Positions 25,460 through 33,836 of a stretch of DNA of 40,754 nt are shown piece by piece. The position numbers were made by a program, and so were the translations under genes. Origin of the DNA: Haloarcula amylolytica JCM 13557 (lineage in GTDB: Archaea; Halobacteriota; Halobacteria; Halobacteriales; Haloarculaceae); contig NZ_AOLW01000012.1 in assembly GCF_000336615.1 (NCBI RefSeq), positions 1 to 40,754 on the forward strand, written 5' to 3'. Within the stretch, counting starts at the first letter, position 1. Each line of letters opens with the position of its first letter. The notes under the pieces are model-generated. The model ran no database searches. It was given only the letters and a program-made list of their open reading frames with translations, and was not told the DNA's origin.

Positions 25460-26257
25460 ATGGTGACAGTCTCCGCATTTAAAGACGGATCCGCTGCTCT
25501 CCGAGAAAATCCGATCCTGTTCGTCGCCGGCCTCCTCATCGGGGCAGTAAGTCAACTCCAGTACGTGGATCATCTGATCGAATCACCACTACTGTCAGCG
25601 GGTGTCTCTCTCGTATGGCTCATTGTGTTCCCGTTCGTTCTCGGTGGATTCATCGGCACCGCACAGACCGCAATCGAAGGAGTAGACGCGTCGTTCACCC
25701 AGTTTTTCATTGAAGGGCGAACACATTACTTCCCACTTCTCCTCGCAACTGTGTTGTTCATACTTATCGTGTTCGGGACCGCTGTCGGACTCGGATTTAT
25801 CGGGTTCATCCTCGGTATCGGATCGATGGCACTCGCCCCAATTAACGAGATGGCTGCCTTCGTCGCCGGCGTCGGATCTATACTCATCTGGCTGCTGTCC
25901 ATCCTCGTTGTCATTATGTTCGTGCAGTTTTACGACACTGCGATTGTCATCGAGAACGAGAGTGTTACTGATGCGTTCCGAAAAAGTGTTGCACTCGTCC
26001 GCTCAAATCTCAGAAGCGTCGTTGGATTCTCACTGGCGTGGAGTGTCCTGCTGAACGCCTTCTTCATTCCCGAATATCTCGTCCGGTTGACGCTGACGAA
26101 CGCTGGACCGGCTGACGTATTACCGATTGAGATAGGAATTCCGATGATCGTCTTGCTCCCTCTCGGAATCGCTCTGTCTTCAGTCGGCTTCGCGTACTTT
26201 TATACGGTCTACACGGCCTATTACTTGCGATTAACTGCTGTCCCGGAATCAACATAA
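25460..26257 (+). CDS. multipass membrane protein (DUF7847-like)
   Basis: 265 residues, six hydrophobic helices. It starts VTVSAFKDGSAALRENPILF, the family opening also seen in the 22014 protein, and has FVQFYDTAIVIENESVTDAF and KSVALVRSNLRSVVGFSLAW, a conserved amphipathic region. ATG25460 is chosen over GTG25451. Function unknown. It may sense or alter the membrane. The winged-helix regulator gene follows 88 bp downstream. Confidence 0.75.
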   Translation: MVTVSAFKDGSAALRENPILFVAGLLIGAVSQLQYVDHLIESPLLSAGVSLVWLIVFPFVLGGFIGTAQTAIEGVDASFTQFFIEGRTHYFPLLLATVLFILIVFGTAVGLGFIGFILGIGSMALAPINEMAAFVAGVGSILIWLLSILVVIMFVQFYDTAIVIENESVTDAFRKSVALVRSNLRSVVGFSLAWSVLLNAFFIPEYLVRLTLTNAGPADVLPIEIGIPMIVLLPLGIALSSVGFAYFYTVYTAYYLRLTAVPEST

Positions 26258-26345
26258 ACACCGACCAACAATTACAAACGATAGTTTCGAACAGCAACCA
26301 GCCGGGTCAGATCCCGCGCTCCAGCCACAGCAGCTACTCACACAC

Positions 26346-26798
26346 ATGGCACGACTTCTTCCAACACAAACTGACGCCGCCGTCGAACGAAGTGATAACC
26401 CCGCTATCTTGAGTCTCGATGACGACACGACACGGGAGGTAATCGAAGCGTTGTCCTCCGAGACTGCGTACGAGATCTTCCAACTGCTCAACGAAACGCC
26501 AGCGACACCGGCACGGATCGCCGAGCAACTCGGCCAGAGCCTGCAGAACGTTCACTATCATTTGGAGAATCTCGAATCGGCTGGCGTAATCGAAGTGACT
26601 GACACCTGCTATTCGGAAAAAGGCCGTGAGATGAGTGTATACGTCGTATCAGAGGACCCGACACTCCTCTTCCTCGGCACTGAGGACGACCGCCCGAGTC
26701 TCAAACGTGCGTTCAAATCGTTCGCTTCGCTGCTTGGTCCCCCCTCGGTTTTACTCGCTATCGGCGAATCCATCTCACAGTTCATCACTGCCGAATGA
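26346..26798 (+). CDS. ArsR-like winged-helix transcriptional regulator
   Basis: 150 residues. The winged-helix domain covers residues about 25-105: TREVIEALSSETAYEIFQLL, then ARIAEQLGQSLQNVHYHLEN (helix-turn-helix with recognition helix) and the wing SAGVIEVTDTCYSEKGREMSVYVV, broken for length. It resembles the haloarchaeal ArsR-like/DUF7342-type regulators. A short hydrophobic C-terminal stretch (ASLLGPPSVLLAIGESI) may dock on membrane. Its stop overlaps the next gene by 4 bp (ATGA), so it probably controls the membrane protein of the same operon. Confidence 0.82.
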   Translation: MARLLPTQTDAAVERSDNPAILSLDDDTTREVIEALSSETAYEIFQLLNETPATPARIAEQLGQSLQNVHYHLENLESAGVIEVTDTCYSEKGREMSVYVVSEDPTLLFLGTEDDRPSLKRAFKSFASLLGPPSVLLAIGESISQFITAE

Positions 26799-27688
26799 GC
26801 GAACACACAGACCCCCCAGTCCGAAGCGCTTCTACCGGTGACGACACAAGCGAGTGTGACGTGGCACCAACGATCAAGTCACGGGAAGATATCGATGGCT
26901 GTGGTTGTCTCGAATGCCGAAACATCGAGACGACGACCACCAATCGGACCGTCCTTGATGCGTTGGTCTGGTCCGTTCGCCTGTTTCGCTCCTACCCGTC
27001 GATCATCGCCTTCGCGGGTGTGACTATCTTGGCCAACCGACTTCTCGAGACAGACATCATCAACGGGCTCCCGATGCCTGTAATCGGCGTACTCGATGCT
27101 CTGACGGCGTTTGTGTTTATAATCTTGATTCGAGCTTATGTGGGAACGATTGTCGCCGGAGAACTGACTGATAACTCTGTAACGATGCGCGAAGGAGTCC
27201 ATCGGAGTATCACCCGAACACCGGCGTTGATTGGCGTAACACTGCTTATCGTTTGTTCTGTAATGACGGTTCCGTTCTTTCTGTTTCTGCCACTACTCCT
27301 CCTTGCTGGCGCTATTCCGGGAAACCCCGCAGATATAGTTGGCTTTCCCGTCGTTGCGGCGGTGGGTGGGCTCGTTTTTGCCGTGCCGTTTCTCGGCTTG
27401 TTGTTCAAGTTTTGGTTCGCACCGGAGGCCTGCGTTATCGGCCAATATAGCCCTCTCAAATCACTTCGGATTAGCTGGCAGATTACGACGAACTACCGTC
27501 GGAAGTTCGTGCTCATCGCAGTAATCGCTATCGGAAGTGTAAGCAACCTTTATCTACCCGAAATAGGGACGAGCGTCGCTTCGGTGACGCCTGTTTTGCG
27601 TGTGTTCTCTACAAGCGTTGGAGACCTACTTTCAATCGTGTGGGCGAGCGCGTACGCCCACCTCTACATCCAAGAGATTGTATCGTAA
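26795..27688 (+). CDS. multipass membrane protein (DUF7847-like) with Cys-rich N-terminus
   Basis: 297 residues. About 60 N-terminal cytoplasmic residues contain DGCGCLECRN, a possible metal or redox motif, followed by six membrane helices (for example PSIIAFAGVTILANRLLE, GVTLLIVCSVMTVPFFLF, VVAAVGGLVFAVPFLGLLF). WQITTNYRRKFVLIAVIAIG parallels the conserved region of the proteins at 22014 and 25460. Cotranslated with the winged-helix gene (ATGA overlap). Confidence 0.75.
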   Translation: MSEHTDPPVRSASTGDDTSECDVAPTIKSREDIDGCGCLECRNIETTTTNRTVLDALVWSVRLFRSYPSIIAFAGVTILANRLLETDIINGLPMPVIGVLDALTAFVFIILIRAYVGTIVAGELTDNSVTMREGVHRSITRTPALIGVTLLIVCSVMTVPFFLFLPLLLLAGAIPGNPADIVGFPVVAAVGGLVFAVPFLGLLFKFWFAPEACVIGQYSPLKSLRISWQITTNYRRKFVLIAVIAIGSVSNLYLPEIGTSVASVTPVLRVFSTSVGDLLSIVWASAYAHLYIQEIVS

Positions 27689-27803
27689 ACGCAGTTCCCC
27701 CAGACAGAAACAGGAGGAAGAGTTAAAGAGACCGGACAGCACAGCGACTTCATTTGTTTTAGACAGGTTCCGCTGAATCGATTTCAGCGTGTGTTCGGCG
27801 TGA

Positions 27804-28091
27804 TTACTCGATTTCTAACTGACCACTTCCGCCGCCCTCCTCGCCATCATTTTCGTCCCATTCGAGTTCGAACTCAACACTTAGCTCCGTCATATTGTCT
27901 GCCGGCCCTTCACGTTCGGCTTTGACCTCGAAGGTCGGTCGGGCAGGGGGATCCAGCGTTACGGACTCGGAGCCTGCTTTCAGGTTGATAGCGTTTCCGC
28001 TGTCGAGATTATCCGCGACTTTCCGGAGGTACGATGCGATCTCTTCTCGGCTCTGATCACTTTCTGACTTGAACAGGACTTCTTCGGGCAT
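27804..28091 (-). CDS. amphi-Trp domain-containing protein
   Basis: 95 residues from ATG28091: MPEEVLFKSESDQSREEIAS then YLRKVADNLDSGNAINLKAG. The early EEVLFKSE, the helix REEIASYLRKVADNL and the strands TFEVKAERE and LSVEFELEW are the amphi-Trp pattern, a small fold common in haloarchaea and some bacteria with no assigned function. The acidic Gly-rich tail EENDGEEGGGSGQ-like is typical. The longer upstream frame adds basic Cys-rich residues and is rejected. Confidence 0.82.
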   Translation of the reverse strand: MPEEVLFKSESDQSREEIASYLRKVADNLDSGNAINLKAGSESVTLDPPARPTFEVKAEREGPADNMTELSVEFELEWDENDGEEGGGSGQLEIE

Positions 28092-28231
28092 ACAGGAGTC
28101 GATACACAGCCTGCACCAATAAAGCCGCCTGCCGTGTGGGTGCGACGTGATCACGTCACCGTCGAACTACCCGATACAGTCGGTACACTGAGCAGGACAC
28201 GTTTCGAAGAACGTCTCATCTATTCCCAGCG

Positions 28232-28522
28232 ATGTGCAATCGTCTCAGCGTTGAAGTGTACTGTATCCGACAATCAACTGATGACAGAACGTTCCACGGA
28301 CTTGATATCGGGTGCGTCGAGCCGAACCCCGACCTCGTCGCAGACGAACTCACCGCCGGGTCGGCGTTGCTGTTCGGACAGGCGGACGAACAGATCCCCG
28401 TTACGGTCGTCCGGGGAGTGGAGTACGAAGACGGCGTGCCGAATTCGGACGGTGTCGTCCGCCGCGGACTCCGAAAGAGTGTCCAGCTAACGGCTCGCCT
28501 GAAGGCCCGCGAATGGTTCTGA
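28232..28522 (+). CDS. hypothetical small acidic protein
   Basis: 96 residues: MCNRLSVEVYCIRQSTDDRT, then GLDIGCVEPNPDLVADELTA and VTVVRGVEYEDGVPNSDGVV interrupted for length. Acidic, with conserved-looking GCVEPNPD and ELTAGSALLFGQ blocks; no family recognised. The codon use is haloarchaeal, so it is probably real. It is divergent from the amphi-Trp gene (140 bp between starts). Confidence 0.5.
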   Translation: MCNRLSVEVYCIRQSTDDRTFHGLDIGCVEPNPDLVADELTAGSALLFGQADEQIPVTVVRGVEYEDGVPNSDGVVRRGLRKSVQLTARLKAREWF

Positions 28523-28537
28523 TAGCGACGCTATAAG

Positions 28538-28623
28538 CTATAGTAGCCATTGAAAATCAATGCACACCGGATCGCACAACTGCAGTGCGAGCAGTGTGTA
28601 AATCGTTTCAATTGTTACTATAG
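28538..28623. repeat. 86-bp imperfect palindrome, MITE-like
   Basis: Outer arms CTATAGTAGCCATTGAAA (28538-28555) and TTTCAATTGTTACTATAG (28606-28623) are complementary at most positions. Inner pairs TGCACAC/GTGTGTA (28561-28567 and 28594-28600) and TCGCAC/GTGCGA (28572-28577 and 28585-28590) share nearly the same centre (28581). There is no coding capacity. The shape is that of a miniature inverted-repeat element or a folded-back transposon end. Confidence 0.65.
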
Positions 28624-28690
28624 AGTCGGGATACTGGAGAGGTCATCGAACCATTGGTACACATTGACGATGGTGTGCCTGTGCTGATAG

Positions 28691-28960
28691 TCACTCGGCG
28701 GCGCGATCCATCGGGTCTTCGAGTTCACCGGTGATTGCCTCGAAGGCGTCTGTCGCGGTGAGGAGACCAACGACGACGTCGTCGAGAAAACCCGGCAGGT
28801 CGGCCGGGATCAGACCCAAACCGAGATCCTCGCGATGGATATGGCAACAGCTGAGGGGTTACTCAAAAAACGCTACATCGGCCTCGATCTGTTGGAGAAC
28901 ACTGACCACAAGGCCGCCACAGGTGGCGTCACACCCGTTGTGGTGGAGTCTACGCCCTAA
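28691..28960 (+). pseudogene. startless ORF fragment, family not recognised
   Basis: 90 codons open from just after a TAG to TAA28958-28960. The translation includes IHRVFEFTGDCLEGVCRGEE and MDMATAEGLLKKRYIGLDLL, with normal acidic haloarchaeal composition, but no ATG, GTG or TTG lies near the front. It is likely the 3' end of a gene whose 5' part was lost. Confidence 0.4.
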
Positions 28961-29003
28961 CCCTGTGACACCGGATAGGACGCGAACCGACACTGAACCA
29001 ACG

Positions 29004-29158
29004 CTGCTGGACGCGGTGGTACGTGCCCTGCCGCCGTCGACGCCGCTGTTTGCTAGCTGCAGGAACCGGGAGCGACCCCTTTCGTACAGGAGTGTAGTGA
29101 TTGGTCGTAACACAAACGGAGCGACCACAGCGATTCCAGTGGTCACAACAGGTGTGAC
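29004..29158. repeat. 155-bp dispersed repeat, copy A
   Basis: Matches 38816-38969 over its full length with roughly one mismatch in eight bases. On the minus strand both copies encode VTPVVTTGIAVVAPFVLRP followed by a variable part, and in that half most differences fall at third codon positions, which suggests a once-coding membrane segment. Confidence 0.75.
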
Positions 29159-29238
29159 AGGGCAATGAAAGGTCCCCGACTGGGGAGGTGTATACAACCC
29201 CCGATGAGGACTCTGTGTAGAAACTGGGATAGCGACGC

Positions 29239-30717
29239 TCACCGACTATGGAGCGTCCACTGTTGATTTGGGTCCCCTTCCCAGTGCCACTGGTGGACGT
29301 TCGCGCCGGGTTGTTCGCCGTCAAGCACGCGACCGCTGTGTTTGTTGATGAACGCGTAGCGGTCGTCTCCGACTGATACAGCGTACCACCGCTGGTTCGC
29401 ATTCCCGGTCCAAGGCCACTGGATGATGTCGACCGCGTCGTCTGTTCCTTCGTTTTCCACATCGAGTACCTTGCCGCTGTGTACTGCGTCAAGTCGGTAC
29501 GTGCCGTCGTCAGTCGGTTGGATACTGAACCGCTGGTGGTCACTCTCAGTCCAGTCGGCCTCAACCGCGCTCGCACCGTCGCTGGTATCCCCATCCGTGA
29601 TTTCGATGACGTTGCCCGTCTCTACCGAGTGGACCGAGTAGACTCCTTCTGAAATCGGGGGCGTATCACTTGTCCCATCCAGCCCGGCGACACTCAGTCG
29701 GCGGCATAGCGGGACGATATCGGACGTTTCGTAGTAGTCGACACGGATAAGGTTCGGATTCAGTTCCGGAGCGACGCTGACGACTTGCTCGTACAGGGGT
29801 AACATCGCGTTCGTCTGCTGTGCGCCGCTGTAGAGATCTGTTGGTGCGCGGATGATCCACTGTGTCTCGCCCAGCCGGTCCGTTTCAGTGTGGTCGTTCC
29901 TGACACCGTTTGCCAGCACATCCCCTGGTGTAGCTGTGTCTGGATAGGAACTCGCTACCCAGTCGGCCCACGGCGCGGTGAAATCAGGCAGTGAGACTGG
30001 GTCGTCGTGCTCCGTGAGCGTCCGATAAAAGATCGCTATCTTCGGTCTATCGAACTCGGAGAGTGTTGCATCAAGGAGGGCATCAGTGCCGCCCACCGCA
30101 CCCAAGTCGAACGCGTACGCCCCGAACGTGTCGGTCAGGAGCGTCGACAGCGCTTCCCAGTCGTCTGCCTCGAACGCATCGTCGCTGAACGCACCGGAAT
30201 CATAGAAATGCGAGAGCTTGAGTAAGATCAGTTCCGAGGCCCCGGCGTTGTCGACCGCTGAGAGGTACTGGGCAATCTTTGGGAACACCGTCTCATCGAG
30301 GGACTGGCCGGTTTCATCGGCGTGATGGCCGTAGAATACGGTTCCGTCGCCGTCACCCTGTGACTCGACGCGAACGTCCAGAAACCGGATTCCGTCCGAG
30401 AGTTGCGTGTAGACATCTCTGGTCTGGCAGTCATAGTACTCTGGCGAGTCCGGCTCATCAGTCACCATCGCAGCGTGATGGGTCCCGGGGAAGCTTAGTT
30501 CCCGAACCGGTGTTTCGGGGACGGCATCCGTCTGCCACGTCTTCGTTTCGAACGAACTCTCTGCTGTTGCTGTGTGCGTCATCACTGTCCCTCCGAGTGC
30601 CGTACCACCGACCGCGAGGCCGGCCGTCTGTAGCACTGCGCGCCGACTCGCCGGGTAGTTTCCGTCCGAGACGTGTTCGTCCGTCGTGTGACGCCTGTTC
30701 TGCATGTTATTTGCCAT
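29239..30717 (-). CDS. Tat-exported PI-PLC with C-terminal ricin-type lectin
   Basis: 492 residues. A twin-arginine signal (ASRRAVLQTAGLAVGG, residues 23-38) targets it outside the cell. Residues about 55-345 are a PI-PLC X domain: LSFPGTHHAA with the first catalytic His (80), IRFLDVRVE, and FYGHHAD with the second His (131). Residues about 355-492 are a ricin-type beta-trefoil with Q-x-W/F repeats (HQRFSIQ, NQRWYAVS, NQQWTLHS). Bacterial PI-PLCs cut phosphatidylinositol to diacylglycerol and inositol (cyclic) phosphate; the lectin would bind glycans. It follows an ABC operon on the same strand, 81 bp after the ATPase gene. Eukaryotic PI from brine algae is a plausible substrate. Confidence 0.85.
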   Translation of the reverse strand: MANNMQNRRHTTDEHVSDGNYPASRRAVLQTAGLAVGGTALGGTVMTHTATAESSFETKTWQTDAVPETPVRELSFPGTHHAAMVTDEPDSPEYYDCQTRDVYTQLSDGIRFLDVRVESQGDGDGTVFYGHHADETGQSLDETVFPKIAQYLSAVDNAGASELILLKLSHFYDSGAFSDDAFEADDWEALSTLLTDTFGAYAFDLGAVGGTDALLDATLSEFDRPKIAIFYRTLTEHDDPVSLPDFTAPWADWVASSYPDTATPGDVLANGVRNDHTETDRLGETQWIIRAPTDLYSGAQQTNAMLPLYEQVVSVAPELNPNLIRVDYYETSDIVPLCRRLSVAGLDGTSDTPPISEGVYSVHSVETGNVIEITDGDTSDGASAVEADWTESDHQRFSIQPTDDGTYRLDAVHSGKVLDVENEGTDDAVDIIQWPWTGNANQRWYAVSVGDDRYAFINKHSGRVLDGEQPGANVHQWHWEGDPNQQWTLHSR

Positions 30718-30798
30718 TGTGTTGTCTGAAATCTCTCATTCGCCTGTACAATACTGTCCACAGTATGCCGAGTTCTACCGATGGTATGTCGCCACATC

Positions 30799-31938
30799 TT
30801 ACGGCCGGCTACCGGTGGGAACGGCGGTGTCTGTAGATAACTCGGTCTGTCGAATCCGCGCTCCCGTTTCGACGTCGAACACGTAGGCACGCTCGCCGGA
30901 GACGCCCAGCCAGATGGCGTCACCCCGTGTAACGCTCACGTCAAACGGAGCTCGAACTGCAATTTCCCTGCCGTCGCCGTCGAACCGGACCGTGAGTAGT
31001 TGCTCGTCGCCCATCGGTTCCGTTACTGTGACCTCGGCTTTGGCTGCGCCGTCGATTGGTGACTGGTGAACCGAGAAGTACTGGGGCCGGACGCCGAGGA
31101 CGAATGGGTCGGTGTCGTCAACAGCAGTGGGTAGTCCTTCAACGCTGAGGGCAAACGTAGCGTCGTCGGCAGCCACGACTCGCTGTGAGCCGGGCGCTTT
31201 GCGGCGGACCCGCAGGAAATTCATGCTCGGGCTGCCAATGAAGCCGGCGACGAACTGGTTTGCTGGGTCGTGGTACACCTCGGCCGGCGTCCCGACCTGT
31301 TGGACGGTCCCATCGTTCATCACGATGAGCTTGTCGCCCAGTGTCATCGCCTCCTCCTGGTCGTGGGTGACGTACAGCGTCGTGATGTCCAGTTCCCGCT
31401 GGAGCTTCTTGATCTCGTTTCGCATCTCAACTTTCAGTTTCGCGTCGAGACTCGCCAGCGGCTCGTCCATCAGGAACACGCTCGGACGACGGATGATCGC
31501 TCGGCCGATGGCGACCCGCTGGCGTTGCCCGCCGCTGAGTTCGTCTGTCTCGCGGTCAAGCAGTTCGCCGATGTCCAGCGTCTCGGCGACAGCTTCGACC
31601 CGCTCCCGTCGGGTCGATTTGTCGACGCCCTCCACTTTGAGCGGGTAGCCGATGTTCGCCGCGACGCCCATGTGCGGGTACAGGGCGAGTTCTTGGAACA
31701 CCATCGCGATGTCGCGGTTTTTCGGATGCCTGGCGGTGATGTCTGTCCCGTCAATGCGGATTTCGCCCTCGGTGGGGTCGGTAAGCCCCGCAAGACAGCG
31801 CAGCGTCGTCGTCTTGCCACAGCCGCTCGGGCCGAGCAACACGGCGAACTCGCCGTCCTCGACGGTGATATCGATATTTTTTGCACCAATCTCGTTTCCG
31901 TACCGTTTCGTCACGTCGTCGTAGCGTACGCGTACCAT
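30799..31938 (-). CDS. carbohydrate-type ABC transporter ATP-binding protein (MalK/UgpC-like)
   Basis: 379 residues. ABC domain with Walker A GPSGCGKTTT (36-45), Q-loop MVFQELALYPHM, signature LSGGQRQRVAIGRA, Walker B VFLMDEPLASLDAKL and His switch VTHDQEEAM, then a TOBE/OB domain from about residue 240 (VAGFIGSPSMNFL, FVLGVRPQYFSV). This is the MalK/UgpC subfamily that powers uptake of sugars or glycerol phosphates. It lies in one minus-strand array with both permeases and the binding protein, 55 bp after permease 2. Confidence 0.93.
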   Translation of the reverse strand: MVRVRYDDVTKRYGNEIGAKNIDITVEDGEFAVLLGPSGCGKTTTLRCLAGLTDPTEGEIRIDGTDITARHPKNRDIAMVFQELALYPHMGVAANIGYPLKVEGVDKSTRRERVEAVAETLDIGELLDRETDELSGGQRQRVAIGRAIIRRPSVFLMDEPLASLDAKLKVEMRNEIKKLQRELDITTLYVTHDQEEAMTLGDKLIVMNDGTVQQVGTPAEVYHDPANQFVAGFIGSPSMNFLRVRRKAPGSQRVVAADDATFALSVEGLPTAVDDTDPFVLGVRPQYFSVHQSPIDGAAKAEVTVTEPMGDEQLLTVRFDGDGREIAVRAPFDVSVTRGDAIWLGVSGERAYVFDVETGARIRQTELSTDTAVPTGSRP

Positions 31939-31993
31939 TAGTAATCGCTCCGCTTGTCGCTAGTTATTGTCTGTACTCGGTTCCGTGTCGTCG

Positions 31994-32908
31994 TCATCGG
32001 ACCGCCCCCATCGTGAACCCACGGAGCAGTTTCTCCCGGACGAGGAACGCGAACAGCAAAACGGGGGCCATCGCAATCGTCCCCGCCACGGTCAGCAGCT
32101 CCCACTGAATCGCGTAGGCCGTCTTGAACGTCGCAAGTGCGACGGGGAGGGTCTGTGCCTCGGTGTTGCTCGTAAGAATGACCGCAAACAGCAACTCGTT
32201 CCAGGCGTTGATGACGGTGAAGATGGTCGCCGCGATCAGCCCCGGGCGCACCATCGGCAACACGATCTTGAAGAACGCGCCGAGTTCCGTGTGCCCGTCG
32301 AGAACGGCGGCTTCGACGATGCTGTCCGGGAGCTCGGCGAAAAAGCCCTTCAGCATCCAGACGACGAAGGGGATGTTGAACGCGGCGTAGGCGAGCACGA
32401 GGCCCAGCCGCGTGTTGAGCAGGTTCGCGGTATCGAAGATGACGTACAGCGGAATCACGGTCACGATGGGCGGCAGAAAGCGCGTCGTCAACACGAGGAA
32501 GGGCAGGTGGAATCGACCAAGGTCGTACGGGAACTCGTAGTTCACGAACCCGTAGGTCGCTGCGGTCCCGAGCAACACTGCGAGGGCGGTCGAGCCGACC
32601 GTCACGACAACGCTGTTGAACAGAAACTCGTAGAACGCCGGACGCTGGGCGAACAGTTCGGGGTAGTTCCCGACCGTGAGCGCGGTCGAGACCAGTTTCG
32701 GCGGCGTCGCGAGCAGGTCACTTCGGGTCCGAAGCGACCCAGACACCATCCAGTATACCGGGAACAGCGTCCAGACGACGAACAACAGAGCGATGCCGTT
32801 CGTGACGGTCGGGACGAGCCCGTAGCTGTCGAGCGTCTCGTGGATGCGCTCGACGCCGGCAAGCAGCGCCCTGCCGACGCCCCGTTTCGGTTTCGTGTCG
32901 GTCGCCAT
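31994..32908 (-). CDS. ABC transporter permease, MalG/UgpE-like
   Basis: 304 residues, six membrane helices (first NGIALLFVVWTLFPVYWMV). The cytoplasmic EAA loop is VEAAVLDGHTELGAFFKIVL followed by PMVRPG, which contacts the ATPase. An N-terminal basic tail (MATDTKPKRGVG) fits a cytosolic start. The start codon lies 1 bp after the stop of permease 1, so they are translationally coupled. Confidence 0.92.
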   Translation of the reverse strand: MATDTKPKRGVGRALLAGVERIHETLDSYGLVPTVTNGIALLFVVWTLFPVYWMVSGSLRTRSDLLATPPKLVSTALTVGNYPELFAQRPAFYEFLFNSVVVTVGSTALAVLLGTAATYGFVNYEFPYDLGRFHLPFLVLTTRFLPPIVTVIPLYVIFDTANLLNTRLGLVLAYAAFNIPFVVWMLKGFFAELPDSIVEAAVLDGHTELGAFFKIVLPMVRPGLIAATIFTVINAWNELLFAVILTSNTEAQTLPVALATFKTAYAIQWELLTVAGTIAMAPVLLFAFLVREKLLRGFTMGAVR

Positions 32909-32909
32909 C

Positions 32910-33812
32910 TCAGAACTCCACCTCCGACACCGTCGCGAAGGCGTAGGTGATCGCTAGGGCGATGAGCAACAGGAGCAGCGCCATCGTCGATGCCCGTCCG
33001 TAGTTCCCGTAGCTGAACGCTTCCCGGTACATCGCCATGCTGATGACCTCCGTTGACTTTGCCGGGCCGCCCCGGGTAAGGACAAACACCTTCGCAAACA
33101 CGCGCATCGTCCCAATGACTCGGAGGATGAGGACCAGCACGACGAGTTCCTTGATGTACGGCAGTGTCACGTCGACCAGTCGCCGCATCCGGCCGGCACC
33201 GTCCATCATCGCCGCCTCCTGGACGTGGTCGGGGACCGACTGGAGGCCAGCGAGGACGATAAGCGTCACCAGCGGCGTCATCTGCCAGACATCAGGGAGG
33301 ACGAGCGCGTACAGCGCAATGGAGGGGTCGCTCAGCCACGGAACCGGGCCGTTCGTCAGCGGGGTGACCAGTGAATCGAGAACCCCGCCGTTCTGGTACA
33401 GCAACTGCCACAGCAGCGCGACAACCGTCGGCGAGATGACGAGCGGAACGAGGCCGATAGTCTGGATCAGCCCCCGGAACCGCACCTTGCTGTTGAGGAC
33501 GAACGCGATGGCGATGCCCAGGCCGACCTCAAGCGAGACGGCGAAGAACATGAACTTCGCCGTGATCCACAGCGACTGCCAGAATGCGCCCGCCGTTAGT
33601 ATCGCTACGTAGTTTTCGAGCGCAACGAACTGCCGCCCGCCCGTGTCGAACTGGTACAGTGACAGCACCAGCGCACGACCGACCGGATAGATGAAAAACG
33701 CCGCGAGAACGGCAAGCGCTGGAAGCGTCAAGATCCACCGGAGGTGATCCTCGACCCACAGCAGGACACGCTCGTAGCGGCCGCCGCCGACCGTCTCGGA
33801 GTAGTGTGACAT
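32910..33812 (-). CDS. ABC transporter permease, MalF/UgpA-like
   Basis: 300 residues with six to seven helices (WILTLPALAVLAAFFIYPVG first) and the EAA loop QEAAMMDGAGRMRRLVDVTL followed by PYIKE. It forms the transmembrane channel with the 31994-32908 protein. It starts 24 bp after the binding-protein stop, so the transport genes form an operon. Confidence 0.92.
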   Translation of the reverse strand: MSHYSETVGGGRYERVLLWVEDHLRWILTLPALAVLAAFFIYPVGRALVLSLYQFDTGGRQFVALENYVAILTAGAFWQSLWITAKFMFFAVSLEVGLGIAIAFVLNSKVRFRGLIQTIGLVPLVISPTVVALLWQLLYQNGGVLDSLVTPLTNGPVPWLSDPSIALYALVLPDVWQMTPLVTLIVLAGLQSVPDHVQEAAMMDGAGRMRRLVDVTLPYIKELVVLVLILRVIGTMRVFAKVFVLTRGGPAKSTEVISMAMYREAFSYGNYGRASTMALLLLLIALAITYAFATVSEVEF

Positions 33813-33836
33813 GGCTATCGACTGTCCCGGTCCGGT

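Larger units (their letters stand above)
28523..29238. other. 716-bp region of remnants and repeats
   Basis: Contains the 86-bp palindrome (28538-28623), a startless ORF fragment (28691-28960) and repeat copy A (29004-29158). No intact gene is supported. It looks like a repeatedly invaded spacer beside the PI-PLC gene. Confidence 0.5.

Noticed and set aside
31967-32950. 327-codon plus-strand frame opposite permease 2
   Set aside because: Arg/His/Glu-rich shadow of the permease gene.
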